Assembly (NCBI RefSeq): GCF_013391635.1
Contig: NZ_JACAWU010000002.1
Coordinates: 1,426,001 to 1,490,000 of the forward strand
Origin: Natronomonas gomsonensis
GTDB taxonomy: Archaea; Halobacteriota; Halobacteria; Halobacteriales; Haloarculaceae
Length of the DNA stretch: 64,000 bases
Reading direction: 5' to 3'
Of the stretch, positions 44,485 through 53,306 are shown in pieces (within the stretch, counting starts at the first letter, position 1; every line of letters starts with the position of its first letter). A model generated the notes under the pieces. It saw only the letters and a program-made list of their open reading frames with translations, made no database searches and had not been told where the DNA came from. The position numbers were made by a program, and so were the translations under genes.

Positions 44485-44739
44485 TCAGGCCGAGGAGATT
44501 CGCCACGTGGTCGCGGAGGTGTAGGACCACTTCTCGATGGTGAGTCCGGGGACCGACCCCTGAAGATTCGACAGCAGCGCGCCGATTTCCTTCGGGGAGA
44601 GCTCCACGTCGTCGGCGATGAACTTCCCTTTGATGTAGAGGTCGCCGTCGTTACGTTCGGCCTCCGCACGGAGGTACTCGACGAGTCGCTTCGCCTTCCG
44701 GGAGCGATACGGCGATTGGGTGGAGGCGTTCGTACTCAT
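44485..44739 (-). CDS. Small winged-helix-like protein (DUF7123-like), paralog 2
   Basis: An 84-residue protein with a Ser/Thr N-terminus, KAKRLVEYLRAEAERN, then YIKGKFIADDVELSPKEIGA and a tail EKWSYTSATTWRISSA. It is a close paralog of 38880-39119. The ATG at 44739 overlaps the stop of the membrane protein upstream, so the two are coupled. The much longer open frame on this strand, through the chlorite-dismutase-like gene, is antisense noise. Confidence 0.85.
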   Translation of the reverse strand: MSTNASTQSPYRSRKAKRLVEYLRAEAERNDGDLYIKGKFIADDVELSPKEIGALLSNLQGSVPGLTIEKWSYTSATTWRISSA

Positions 44740-44987
44740 CGTTGGGGGGCGTGGCCGTGACCGACGACCGCACAGACGGCGTTCAGCGCCAGTGCACCAG
44801 CGAGGGCTTCGGGGTACTGTCCGGCCAGTCCCGTCGCCAGCCCAGCGATGACGACGAGCGGTAGCAGGGCGGCGGCCCAGAACGCGGCCGCGCGGACGCC
44901 GGTGGTGAGTCGTTCGATGCATCCGGACACCAACTGCGGGAGTCCGGGCGTGATGGAGGGGGCGTTCGATTGGGTGGCGCTCGACAT
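44736..44987 (-). CDS. Small membrane protein coupled to DUF7123-like paralog 2
   Basis: An 83-residue protein. A polar N-terminus (about 1-30) is followed by two hydrophobic helices (about 33-52 and 58-75: AAFWAAALLPLVVIAGLATG and ALAGALALNAVCAVVG). Function is unknown. It shares a promoter with the HTH-like gene downstream through a 4-base ATGA overlap. Confidence 0.65.
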   Translation of the reverse strand: MSSATQSNAPSITPGLPQLVSGCIERLTTGVRAAAFWAAALLPLVVIAGLATGLAGQYPEALAGALALNAVCAVVGHGHAPQR

Positions 44988-45025
44988 TGGGGGTCTCCTC
45001 GCTTCTCTCTGGGGCCGCCACCCCC

Positions 45026-45033
45026 ATATAAAC
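45026..45033 (-). promoter_or_regulatory. Promoter of the small membrane protein / DUF7123-like pair
   Basis: ATATAAAC (GTTTATAT on the minus strand) is 39-46 bases before the ATG at 44987. AAGGCTCTGGC precedes it. The first paralog has AAGGTTCCTTC before ATTTATAT at nearly the same distance from its start, so the two units share a promoter design. Confidence 0.55.
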
Positions 45034-45249
45034 GCCAGAGCCTTGCGATGAATTCAGCATCGTTCGCGCAGTTCTCGACGTTTCAGCCGCCAAAATGACT
45101 CGTCTAGAGATCGTCCGAGAGTCTTTTAGAACTTTTATAGAGCAATTTAACGTGTTATCTCCGGGGGAACTGAAGGGACGACGGCTCCGGAACGCTCGGT
45201 CTTCGCCGGACTCAAAAGCCCCATTATCCGGCCGTCCGAACGTCCGCTC

Positions 45250-47475
45250 ATGGTACGACGACGACCGCCGGGAACCGAAGAAGGGTGGTACGCGCTCCAC
45301 GACCTCCGCCGTATCGACTGGGACGCGTGGCGCGAGGCACCCGAACGGACCCGACAGCGGGCGCTCGAAGAGGGTATCGACTATCTGCAGAACCACGAGG
45401 CGGTGGTCGACGCCGAGGAGGGCGGGTCGGCCGTCTTCTCCATCGTCGGTCACAAGGCCGACCTCATGATACTGCATCTGCGACCGACGCTGGAACACCT
45501 CGACCGCGCCGAGCGGCGCTTCGAGTCGACGGCACTCGCCGAATTCACCGAACGTGCCTCCTCGTACGTCTCCGTCACCGAGGTCTCGGGGTACATGCAC
45601 GAGGACCTCACCGACGGCCTCGATGACATCGAGGACGCGGGGATGCGCAACTACATGAAACAGCGCATATATCCGGAGATTCCGGACGCCGAACACGTCT
45701 GTTTCTACCCGATGGACAAGCGCCGCGGCCCCGAGAACAACTGGTACGACCTCCCCTTCGAGGAGCGCAAGGAGTACATGTCCGCCCACGGCGACATCGG
45801 TCGGGAGTACGCCGGCAAAGTGACCCAAATCATCACCGGCAGCGTCGGCCTCGACGACCACGAGTGGGGCGTCACGCTGTTCGCCGACGACATGACCGAC
45901 ATCAAACACCTGCTGTACGAGATGCGATTCGACCCCTCCTCCTCGAAGTTCGCGGAGTTCGGCCCCTTCTACGTCGGCCGTCGGTTCCCGTCGTCTGACC
46001 TCGGGGCGCTGTTCGCCGGCGAGACCGTCCCGGCCGACGACAGCGTCGACGCCGCCCATCCACACGCCGAAAGCGAAGACGACCACGGCACCGACGAGAA
46101 CGACGACACCGGCGGGCGGCCCTCGACCGATGCCGACCACGAGGTGGTCGCACCCAGCACGTTCACCCGGAGGACCGGCACCTACGGCGTCGACGTAGCC
46201 GAGACGGACGCGGGCTACGGTCTCCTCTTCGAATCCGACGCCGACGCCGACGTCCTCGAAGAGTCCGTCGACGAGTTGCGGGGCAACTTCGACCACTACG
46301 ACACCCACGTCCTCACCGAAGTCCGAACGAGCGACGAATCTGTGGCCATCGTCTCGCTGTGGGCCAACGAACGCGCCGCCAACACCGCATCCGGCTTCCT
46401 CGCCGATCTGCCGGGCGTCACTGGCGGCGTCGGGGCGCCGCTCGACACCGAGGAAATCACCACAGACGACTCCGAAGACGAACACGAATCCTCGGGCGGC
46501 CGCCCCGACACCGGCGGCCCCGAACACGAGGAAGTCGACGCCGAGGAGTTCCAGCGTCGCGTCCACCGCTTCGGCATCGACTTGACGGAGCACCCCGACG
46601 CAGGCTACGCCTTGCTGTTCCCCTCCGACACTCCCGCGGAGGACCTCGTCGACGAGGTCGACGGACTCCGAGGGAACTTCGAGCACTACGACACCCACGT
46701 CCTCACGACCGTCCGTGCCGACTCCGGTGACACCGCCGTCATCTCGCTGTGGGCCAACGAACGCGCCGCCAACACCGCATCCGGCTTCCTCGCCGACCTC
46801 CCCGGTTCCGGTCCCGGCGTGGGCGCCGCTCTCGGGGACGACTCGGACGACGGCGCCGACGACGCCGACACCCACGGCACCGACGAGGACGACGACATCC
46901 GCGGGGAACTGGAGGAGTTGAACATCTACGCCGGACAACCGCACGGCGAAGACGTCTACGCCCTGGTGTTGTACTCCGAGGCCGACCCCGAAGCGCTCCG
47001 TGAGGAACTCGACGGCCTCCGTGAACGGTTCGAACACTACGACACCCACGTCAAATCCGCCGTCTACGCCGGTGAACACGATGGCGACCGAACCGCAATC
47101 GTCTCCATCTGGGAGACCAAGGAGGCCGCCGACACCGCCGGCGGGTTCCTCTCGGAGTTGCCCGGCGTCGTCGCCCGCGCCGGCGAGGAAAGCGGCTTCG
47201 GCACGATGGGAATGTTCTACACCGTCAAACCGGAGTACCGCGAGGAGTTCGTCGACACCTTCGAGGACGTCGGCGACGCTCTCGACGGCATGGAGGGCCA
47301 CTTCGACACGCGGCTCATGGTCAACGAAACCGACGAGAACGACATGTTCATCGCGAGCCACTGGCGCGAGAAGGACGACGCCATGGCGTTCTTCCGCTCG
47401 GAGGACTTCCGGGAGACCGTCCAGTGGGGCCGGGAAGTCCTCGACGGCCGACCGCGACACGTCTTCCTCGCCTAA
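45250..47475 (+). CDS. pitA: Chlorite-dismutase/HemQ-like protein with repeated ABM-type domains (PitA-like)
   Basis: A 741-residue fusion. Residues 1-260 are a chlorite-dismutase-family domain; MSAHGDIGREYAGKVTQIIT, GLDDHEWGVTLF and FGPFYVGRRF match coproheme decarboxylase/HemQ, with the His of AHGDIG a probable heme ligand. Acidic linkers separate three copies of a ~90-residue module (about 303-390, 433-518, 554-638), each with LRGNFxHYDTHV-like and SLWANERAANTASGFLADLP-like segments. A C-terminal antibiotic-biosynthesis-monooxygenase-like domain follows (about 640-741). It resembles the haloarchaeal PitA Cld-ABM fusion but appears longer. The function, possibly heme maturation or redox, is not settled. 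Confidence 0.82.
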   Translation: MVRRRPPGTEEGWYALHDLRRIDWDAWREAPERTRQRALEEGIDYLQNHEAVVDAEEGGSAVFSIVGHKADLMILHLRPTLEHLDRAERRFESTALAEFTERASSYVSVTEVSGYMHEDLTDGLDDIEDAGMRNYMKQRIYPEIPDAEHVCFYPMDKRRGPENNWYDLPFEERKEYMSAHGDIGREYAGKVTQIITGSVGLDDHEWGVTLFADDMTDIKHLLYEMRFDPSSSKFAEFGPFYVGRRFPSSDLGALFAGETVPADDSVDAAHPHAESEDDHGTDENDDTGGRPSTDADHEVVAPSTFTRRTGTYGVDVAETDAGYGLLFESDADADVLEESVDELRGNFDHYDTHVLTEVRTSDESVAIVSLWANERAANTASGFLADLPGVTGGVGAPLDTEEITTDDSEDEHESSGGRPDTGGPEHEEVDAEEFQRRVHRFGIDLTEHPDAGYALLFPSDTPAEDLVDEVDGLRGNFEHYDTHVLTTVRADSGDTAVISLWANERAANTASGFLADLPGSGPGVGAALGDDSDDGADDADTHGTDEDDDIRGELEELNIYAGQPHGEDVYALVLYSEADPEALREELDGLRERFEHYDTHVKSAVYAGEHDGDRTAIVSIWETKEAADTAGGFLSELPGVVARAGEESGFGTMGMFYTVKPEYREEFVDTFEDVGDALDGMEGHFDTRLMVNETDENDMFIASHWREKDDAMAFFRSEDFRETVQWGREVLDGRPRHVFLA
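46352..46796 (+). repeat. Direct repeat within the pitA-like gene
   Basis: 55 bases at 46352-46406 recur without change at 46742-46796, exactly 390 bases (130 codons) apart. The coded segment is SLWANERAANTASGFLAD. Flanking DNA is also alike (CACTACGACACCCACGTCCT at about 46297 and 46684). The third module is diverged. This marks a recent in-frame duplication or gene conversion. Confidence 0.85.
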
Positions 47476-47526
47476 CCCCCGGAAGCCGCTTCCGCGTTAG
47501 GTTCGAGAGACGAGTCAGGGTTAGGG

Positions 47527-47533
47527 TTTTTAT
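47527..47533 (+). promoter_or_regulatory. TATA-like box of the small membrane protein at 47557
   Basis: TTTTTAT lies 24-30 bases before the ATG at 47557, indicating a leaderless transcript. Confidence 0.55.
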
Positions 47534-47556
47534 CGAGTTGTGAACCACCGGATTGT

Positions 47557-47790
47557 ATGGCGCTTGATGCGATTCGGAACCTCGCGATTGCTCGTATCGG
47601 TCGCTTCCTGTTTTCGGCGTTGCTCGTCGGTATCGTGTTCGTCGTCGCGTTCAGCCTCGCCTTCGGGACGGACGCGCTGGTGGCGCTTGGACTCCCGAGA
47701 GACATCGCGGGCCCCATCATCACCCTCCTCGTAATCGCGGCCTGCGTCTACGGCCTCTACTGGTTCGCGACGCGGATGATAGACTGGTAA
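47557..47790 (+). CDS. Small two-helix membrane protein
   Basis: A 77-residue protein: a short amphipathic start (MALDAIRNLAIARIG), helix one at about 17-37, a GLPRDIAG turn, then helix two at about 52-70 and a WFATRMIDW end. Function is unknown. It stands alone between the pitA-like gene and pan, with a good TATA box. Confidence 0.7.
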   Translation: MALDAIRNLAIARIGRFLFSALLVGIVFVVAFSLAFGTDALVALGLPRDIAGPIITLLVIAACVYGLYWFATRMIDW

Positions 47791-47820
47791 TACACCGAAC
47801 GGCAGCGAAACGGGAGTCAG

Positions 47821-49038
47821 TCAGTAGAACGCGATGGGCTTTCCGGGGGATTCCTCGCGAGTGACCTTATCGAGGGCTTCGAGGAAGTCGGCCTCGGCCA
47901 CTTCGGTACGGTTGTCCCGGATGGCGAACATGCCGGCCTCGGTGGCGAGACTCTCCAGTTCGGCGCCCGAGAGACCCTCGGTCTCCTCGGCGAGTTCCGC
48001 GAGGTCGACGCTGTCGGCGAGGTTCATCCGCTGGGTGTGGATGCGGAGGATCTGTGTCCGTCCCTCGACGTCGGGTTCGGGCACTTCGATGAGGCGGTCG
48101 AAGCGGCCGGGCCGCAGGATGGCGCGGTCGAGCATGTCGAAGCGGTTCGTCGCCGCGATGATGGAGATGTCCCCGCGCTGGTCGAAGCCGTCCATCTCGG
48201 AGAGGAGTTGCATCATCGTCCGCTGGACCTCGGCGTCGCCGGAGGTCTTCGACTCCGTCCGTTTGGAGGCGATAGCGTCGATTTCGTCGATGAAGATGAT
48301 GGCGGGTTCGCGTTCCGCGGCCAACTCGAAGAGGTCACGGACGAGGCGTGCGCCCTCGCCGATGAACTTCTGGACCAGCTCGGAGCCGGCCATCTTGATG
48401 AAGGTGGCGTCGGTCTGGTTCGCGACGGCCTTCGCCAACATCGTCTTCCCCGTCCCCGGCGGCCCGTGCAGCAGGACGCCAGTCGGCGGTTCGATGCCGA
48501 CGGAGTCGAACTTCTCGGGGTTGGTGAGCGGGTCCTCGACGGCTTCCCGGACCTCCTGAATCTGGCTCTCGAGGCCACCGATGTCGTCGTAGTCGACGCC
48601 CGGTTTCTCCGAGATCTCCATCGCTTGTGCTCGGGCGTCCGTCTCGGTGTCCAACAGCGTCTGGATGGCGAAGGAGTCGTTGATGGCGACGCGGTCGCCG
48701 GCCTCGATGCGGTCGTACAGCCGCGGCGAAACGTCCGTGAGGACTTCCTGGTTGTTGCCGTGCTGTTTGAGCAGCGCCTGGTCGTCGGTGAGTTCCTCGA
48801 CCGTCGCGATGTACAAAGAAGAGGTTTTCAGCGCCTCGTTTTCCTCCTGGAGCGTCGAAACCTCCTCGCGGAGTTCCGACTGCCGCGACCGTGCGGACTC
48901 CAGTTGTGCCGACAGTTCATCGTGGACACGTGCGACGTCGATGTAGTGGTCCCGAAGCGCCGAGAGCCGTTCTGACTCCGACATCTCGGGGTCGAGGTCC
49001 AGCGTCGGCCGGTCGGGGAGCGAAGGACTATGCGACAT
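47821..49038 (-). CDS. pan: Proteasome-activating nucleotidase (PAN)
   Basis: A 405-residue AAA+ unfoldase that caps the archaeal 20S proteasome. An N-terminal coiled coil covers about 30-75, an OB ring about 76-140, and the AAA module has GPPGTGKT at 192-199 and the Walker B motif FIDE at 249-252. It has [15 protein letters not shown] and a C-terminal helical lid. The final residues are PIAFY; the usual gate-opening HbYX tail has Tyr second from the end, whereas here that position is Phe and the last residue is Tyr. Confidence 0.94.
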   Translation of the reverse strand: MSHSPSLPDRPTLDLDPEMSESERLSALRDHYIDVARVHDELSAQLESARSRQSELREEVSTLQEENEALKTSSLYIATVEELTDDQALLKQHGNNQEVLTDVSPRLYDRIEAGDRVAINDSFAIQTLLDTETDARAQAMEISEKPGVDYDDIGGLESQIQEVREAVEDPLTNPEKFDSVGIEPPTGVLLHGPPGTGKTMLAKAVANQTDATFIKMAGSELVQKFIGEGARLVRDLFELAAEREPAIIFIDEIDAIASKRTESKTSGDAEVQRTMMQLLSEMDGFDQRGDISIIAATNRFDMLDRAILRPGRFDRLIEVPEPDVEGRTQILRIHTQRMNLADSVDLAELAEETEGLSGAELESLATEAGMFAIRDNRTEVAEADFLEALDKVTREESPGKPIAFY

Positions 49039-49158
49039 TGATGGCTGGTACGCGTTCGAGATTAAAAGTGGCTTTGGGTGTGGGAGACGCTTGCGGTAGG
49101 AGTTGACACACCGCCTGCGCGGGAATTCGTCCGATTCAAACGGTCGAAATACTCGTAG

Positions 49159-50946
49159 CTACTCGAGTCGCTCGAACTCGGCGACCATCTCGTCGTAGGT
49201 CTCGATGGCCGACTCGACCGGGGCCGGTGAGGACATGTCGATTCCGGCGGTTTCGAGCAGTTCCAGTGGGTACCCGCGAGAGCCCGACTGCAGGAATTCG
49301 CGGTAGTCGGCCGCCGCCCCCTCGCCGTCTTCACGGATGCGGTCGACGATGGCGTTGGCAGCCGAGATGCCCGTCGCGTACTGGTAGACGTAGTAGGCGC
49401 GATAGAAGTGCGGGATGCGCATCCACTCGCGGGCGATGCGGTCGTCGACATCGGCGGGGTCGTAGTAGTCCTCCTTGAGGTCGCGATAGATGCCGTCGAG
49501 TCGGTCCGGGGTCAGCGCCTCGCCGGCCTCGCTCAGTTCGTGGGCGCGGTGTTCGAAGGAGGCGAACATCGTCTGGCGGAACAGCGTCGACCGGAACCGT
49601 TCGAGGTACTCGTCGATGACGTGCCGACGGAACGTCTCGTCGTCGACGGTCTCCAGCAGGTGGTGGGTGAGCAACGCCTCGTTGACCGTCGAGGCGACTT
49701 CCGCGACGAATATCTCGTAACCCGAATACACGTAGGGCTGTTCCTCGCTCGTCAACTCCGAGTGCATCGAGTGGCCGAGTTCGTGGGCCAGCGTGTACAT
49801 CGAGGCGATGTCGTCCTGGTAGTTCATCAGGATGTAGGGCTGGCTGTCGTAGGTGCCGCCGCTGTAGGCTCCCGACTGCTTGTTCGCCGTCTCGTAGACA
49901 TCGACCCATCGCGACTCCAAGCCCTCCGCCATCCGTTCCTGATAGGCGTCGCCGAGCGGTTCGACGGCCTCGATGACGTGGTCTTTGGCCTCCTCGTAGG
50001 GGAGGTCGGGACTTTCGGAATCAGCGAGCGGCGCGTAGAGGTCCCACATCTTCAACTCCCCGACGTCGAGGGCGTCGCGTTTCAGTTCGGCGTGTCGATG
50101 GAGTACGTCGAGGTTCGACTCCACCGTCTCGACCAGCGTGTCGTACACGTCGGCGGGGACGTTCGGGCCGTCCAGGGCCGCCTCCCGAGCGGAGTCGTAG
50201 TTCCGCGCCGCCGCGAGTTTCGAGTCGGCCTTCACGCTGTTTTTGTAGGCCGTGCCGACCGAGTTGCGGTACTCGCTCCACTCGTCGTAGAACGCCTCGT
50301 ACACCCGCCGGCGAACGTCTCGGTCCGGGTGTTTCTGGAGTTTCGTGAAGTTCGACAGCGTGATGCGCCGCGGCTCGCCGTCGACATCGACCGAGGGGAA
50401 CTCCATGTCGGCGTTCGTCAGCATGTTGTACACGTCGCCGGCCGCGCCCGTCACCTCGCTCAAATCCGCCAGCAGTTCCTCGATTTCCGCTGACCGGGTG
50501 TGGGGTTTCATCCGCAACACGTCGTCGAAGTAGTGGTCGTACTCCGCGAGGTCGGGGTTGGATGCGACGAACTCGTCTATCGCCTCGCGGTCCAGCGACT
50601 GCAGTTCGGGTTCGATGAAACTCGCCGCACTGGAGGCATCCGCCGCCAGCGACTGCGACCGCGCCGACAGCGCCTGATACCGCTGGTTCGTCGTATCCTC
50701 GTCTTTCCGCATCCGCGCGTAGGCGGCGACGTTCGACACCTCACGCATCACCGACTCCCGGAGTTCCAGTATCTCCTGAAGCGTTTCGGCGTCCTCGGCG
50801 ACACGGCCCTCGTAGGCCCTGAGGTCCTCGAGTCGCTCTTCGACCGCCTCGTAGGCGTCCTCCCACTCCTCGTCGTCGGCGAAGAGGTCCGTGAGGTCCC
50901 ACGTGTACGCCTCGTCGATGTCGCTCCGTTCCGGAACCGAACTCAT
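49159..50946 (-). CDS. pepF: Oligoendopeptidase F (M3 family)
   Basis: A 595-residue cytosolic zinc peptidase acting on oligopeptides. The zinc motif HELGH is at 388-392 (TLAHELGHSMHS), and the downstream Glu ligand is in the EVASTVNEALLTHHLL segment. The N-terminal two thirds are helical with DLTDLFADDEEW, typical of PepF. The ATG at 50946 is used; the longer frame adds a basic stretch. It is 37 bases downstream of truA on the same strand. Confidence 0.94.
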   Translation of the reverse strand: MSSVPERSDIDEAYTWDLTDLFADDEEWEDAYEAVEERLEDLRAYEGRVAEDAETLQEILELRESVMREVSNVAAYARMRKDEDTTNQRYQALSARSQSLAADASSAASFIEPELQSLDREAIDEFVASNPDLAEYDHYFDDVLRMKPHTRSAEIEELLADLSEVTGAAGDVYNMLTNADMEFPSVDVDGEPRRITLSNFTKLQKHPDRDVRRRVYEAFYDEWSEYRNSVGTAYKNSVKADSKLAAARNYDSAREAALDGPNVPADVYDTLVETVESNLDVLHRHAELKRDALDVGELKMWDLYAPLADSESPDLPYEEAKDHVIEAVEPLGDAYQERMAEGLESRWVDVYETANKQSGAYSGGTYDSQPYILMNYQDDIASMYTLAHELGHSMHSELTSEEQPYVYSGYEIFVAEVASTVNEALLTHHLLETVDDETFRRHVIDEYLERFRSTLFRQTMFASFEHRAHELSEAGEALTPDRLDGIYRDLKEDYYDPADVDDRIAREWMRIPHFYRAYYVYQYATGISAANAIVDRIREDGEGAAADYREFLQSGSRGYPLELLETAGIDMSSPAPVESAIETYDEMVAEFERLE

Positions 50947-50983
50947 GGCCACGGCTACGAAGCGTGTCTTTCTAAACCCGTCG

Positions 50984-51790
50984 TCATTCCCGCTGGCAGT
51001 CGCCGGCGAGGGTCTCCGCGACACGTACGCCCGTCAACCGCTCTCGGCGCCGCCGGTCAAACACTTCGTGGGCGCTCTCGGCAGCGGTCGCGTCGACAGT
51101 GAACTCGATACCGGGATAGCGAACGTCGAGCAACACCAGCGGTTCGGGAGCAGCAGGGGCGACCCCCTCGGGGCCGGAGAGCCGCTCCGCCGAGAGGACC
51201 CTGTCGAGGAACCCCGCCTCGCGCTCGCCGGTCGCGAGGGCTTCGAGCAACGACACCACCCGTCGGACGAGTTCCCGAGCGAACCCGCCGGCCCGACAGT
51301 CGACGACGAGGAACGGGCCCTCGCGTTCGACGCCCACCGAGAGGTCCCTTTCGGTTCCCGTCTCGTCGGGCGTGAGGTTGTGGAAGTCGTGTTCCCCGGA
51401 GAGTCGCCTACAGACCTCGGCGGCCCGCTCGACATCGAGGTCCGGCGCGTACAGGAAGTACCGATACGTCCGCTCGACGGCGTCGTGGGTGGCGTGAAAC
51501 GACGCCGGAACGTCGGCGTCGGCCCACGCCCGCACGTCGGCCGGCAGTTCGCCGTTGAGCGCCCGCGGCCGGAGCCACTCGGGTGCCTCGAAGGCGACCG
51601 TCTGGGCGCGGGCGGAGACACCGGCGTCGGTCCGACCCGCGGCGGCGTAGCCGACCGGCGACCCGTCTTCGAAGCCGACACCGAGGTCCGACAGCGCCTC
51701 GAACAGCGTATCTTCGACGGTGTTGCCGTGAGGCTGGCGCTGATACCCTCGATAGCCGGTCCCGTCGTAGGCCACCCGAAAGGCGCGCAT
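50984..51790 (-). CDS. truA: tRNA pseudouridine synthase A
   Basis: Makes pseudouridine at tRNA positions 38-40. The 268-residue product starts MRAFRVAYDGTGYRGYQRQP; the catalytic Asp55 lies in AAGRTDAGVSA. HDFHNLTPDE and FVRE-like FARELVRRVV segments follow. It heads a pair with pepF. Confidence 0.94.
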   Translation of the reverse strand: MRAFRVAYDGTGYRGYQRQPHGNTVEDTLFEALSDLGVGFEDGSPVGYAAAGRTDAGVSARAQTVAFEAPEWLRPRALNGELPADVRAWADADVPASFHATHDAVERTYRYFLYAPDLDVERAAEVCRRLSGEHDFHNLTPDETGTERDLSVGVEREGPFLVVDCRAGGFARELVRRVVSLLEALATGEREAGFLDRVLSAERLSGPEGVAPAAPEPLVLLDVRYPGIEFTVDATAAESAHEVFDRRRRERLTGVRVAETLAGDCQRE

Positions 51791-51859
51791 ACCGAGACGA
51801 GAGGCCCGCCGACTCTTGGCAGTGTCGGCCCGGCGTCGAAAGAAATGAGACGCGTGTCC

Positions 51860-53173
51860 TCAGTTACCGACTTCGACCGCGCGCTCGACGACGTCCTCGC
51901 TGTACAGTTCCGCGAGGTCGTCGTGCTGGTCGGGGCGGTTCTCGTAGACGTCCTGGAACAGCGCGATGGGCGTCATGAGGGCCTGGTAGGTCGCCTCGTC
52001 CCACATGCGGTCCTTGGCGACGTCGACCTCGACGCCGTCGATGCGGACGGTCGCCGACTGGGTCATCGCGATTGCGCCCTTGCCGGCTTCCTTGGCGGCC
52101 TCGAACTCCTCCATGGAGTCGACGATGTCGTCCATGCTGGGGACGTAATCGAGCAGGCCGAGCAGCTCCTCGTGGAGCGCCTCCTCGTCGTCGAGTTCGT
52201 AGGTATCGGAGCCGACCGTCAGCGTGTAGCCGTCGCCGGTCTCTTCGAGACTGATGCGGTCGCCCTCGTAGGCTTCGACGCCGTCGACGCTTTCGAGTTC
52301 GACCTCGCGGCCGTCGGCGTCGATGAGCCAGCTCCCCTCGGCGGGCGGCAGCGGCGACTGGTTGGCCTCGACGACCTGACCGGGCGTCAGCGACCAGATA
52401 CCGAGCATCCCCATGGCGTTGTTCGCCTCGATGCGGTCGTGGTACCCCTCGACGTTGCGGATGTCGTCAAAGGGACCGTCGACGGCGATGAGGCCGTTGG
52501 CGCTTGCGCCGCGGGAGGTGTTGTGGCGGAGTTCCTTCCACTCCGGCAGTTCGCCGGTGGGCGTGATGGCGCGCATGTCCTTGGTGTAGTCGACTTCGCC
52601 GTCGACGAGCAGGAACATGCGTTCGAGGTTGTTGGTCGGCTTGCCCATCTCGTCGCGGAGCTTGCCCATCGCGAGTTCGGCCGACCCGCTCTCGATGATG
52701 ACCGACATCTTGAGGCTGCCTTCCTCGAGGCCGTGTTCGTTCTCGACGATGGTGAAGAACTCGTCGGCCTTCTTCCAGTCATCGATGTCGCCGACTTCCG
52801 GGATGACGAAGCCGTCGATGTCGTCGACGGCGCCGTTTGCGGGGTCGGCGATTTCGAGCATGTGCTGGAAGCCCTGATAGCGCGTCTCGGGGCTGTCGCG
52901 GTGCCAGACGACGCGGGGGTGAATCTCGCCGGGGAAGTCGGCGCCGTTCTCCGAAACCACGTCGATGATGTTCTGGGCGCCCTCGTCGCGCATGTTCGGC
53001 GCGGTGGCGTCCTCGTTGTCCGGGACCCACACGTCGGGGGCCTGCATGCCGCGGAGCTGGGAGGCGTTTGCGAGCATCTTCGCGGAGTCGTCTTCGCCCT
53101 CGACAGCAGTCGGGGTCGTGAAGAACGTTCGGACGAACTTCCGCTCGTGTCGTCGTTTGTCGATTGCAGTCAT
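51860..53173 (-). CDS. aceB: Malate synthase, haloarchaeal type
   Basis: Condenses glyoxylate with acetyl-CoA in the glyoxylate bypass. The 437-residue product belongs to the short haloarchaeal malate synthase class, distinct from bacterial A and G forms and related to the citrate-lyase-beta fold: VWVPDNEDATAPNMRDEGAQ, GEIHPRVVWHRDSPETRYQG, FVIPEVGD, VIIESGSAELAMG and NTSRGASANGLIAVDGPFDD. It lies 133 bases downstream of aceA on the same strand, so the pair is likely one unit. Confidence 0.94.
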   Translation of the reverse strand: MTAIDKRRHERKFVRTFFTTPTAVEGEDDSAKMLANASQLRGMQAPDVWVPDNEDATAPNMRDEGAQNIIDVVSENGADFPGEIHPRVVWHRDSPETRYQGFQHMLEIADPANGAVDDIDGFVIPEVGDIDDWKKADEFFTIVENEHGLEEGSLKMSVIIESGSAELAMGKLRDEMGKPTNNLERMFLLVDGEVDYTKDMRAITPTGELPEWKELRHNTSRGASANGLIAVDGPFDDIRNVEGYHDRIEANNAMGMLGIWSLTPGQVVEANQSPLPPAEGSWLIDADGREVELESVDGVEAYEGDRISLEETGDGYTLTVGSDTYELDDEEALHEELLGLLDYVPSMDDIVDSMEEFEAAKEAGKGAIAMTQSATVRIDGVEVDVAKDRMWDEATYQALMTPIALFQDVYENRPDQHDDLAELYSEDVVERAVEVGN

Positions 53174-53306
53174 CTGAGTCACTCGGAGAGATTCACCCGC
53201 GGTTATTAAAGGTGGCCGAATCGGCTTCATTGACGGTCCTATCGGCGGGTACAGTAGTGACTCGGCGTGCGTCGAAAGAAAGGAAACTCGTCGGTCGAGG
53301 GAGCCG

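Noticed and set aside
44740-47460. Very long open frame on the minus strand through the pitA-like gene
   Set aside because: Only its last 85 codons (44485-44739) are a real gene. The rest is antisense to a clear multi-domain protein and has Gly/Val-rich low complexity.
50947-53209. Open frame of over 700 codons on the plus strand across truA and aceB
   Set aside because: It is antisense to two well-supported genes and has no recognisable domain.
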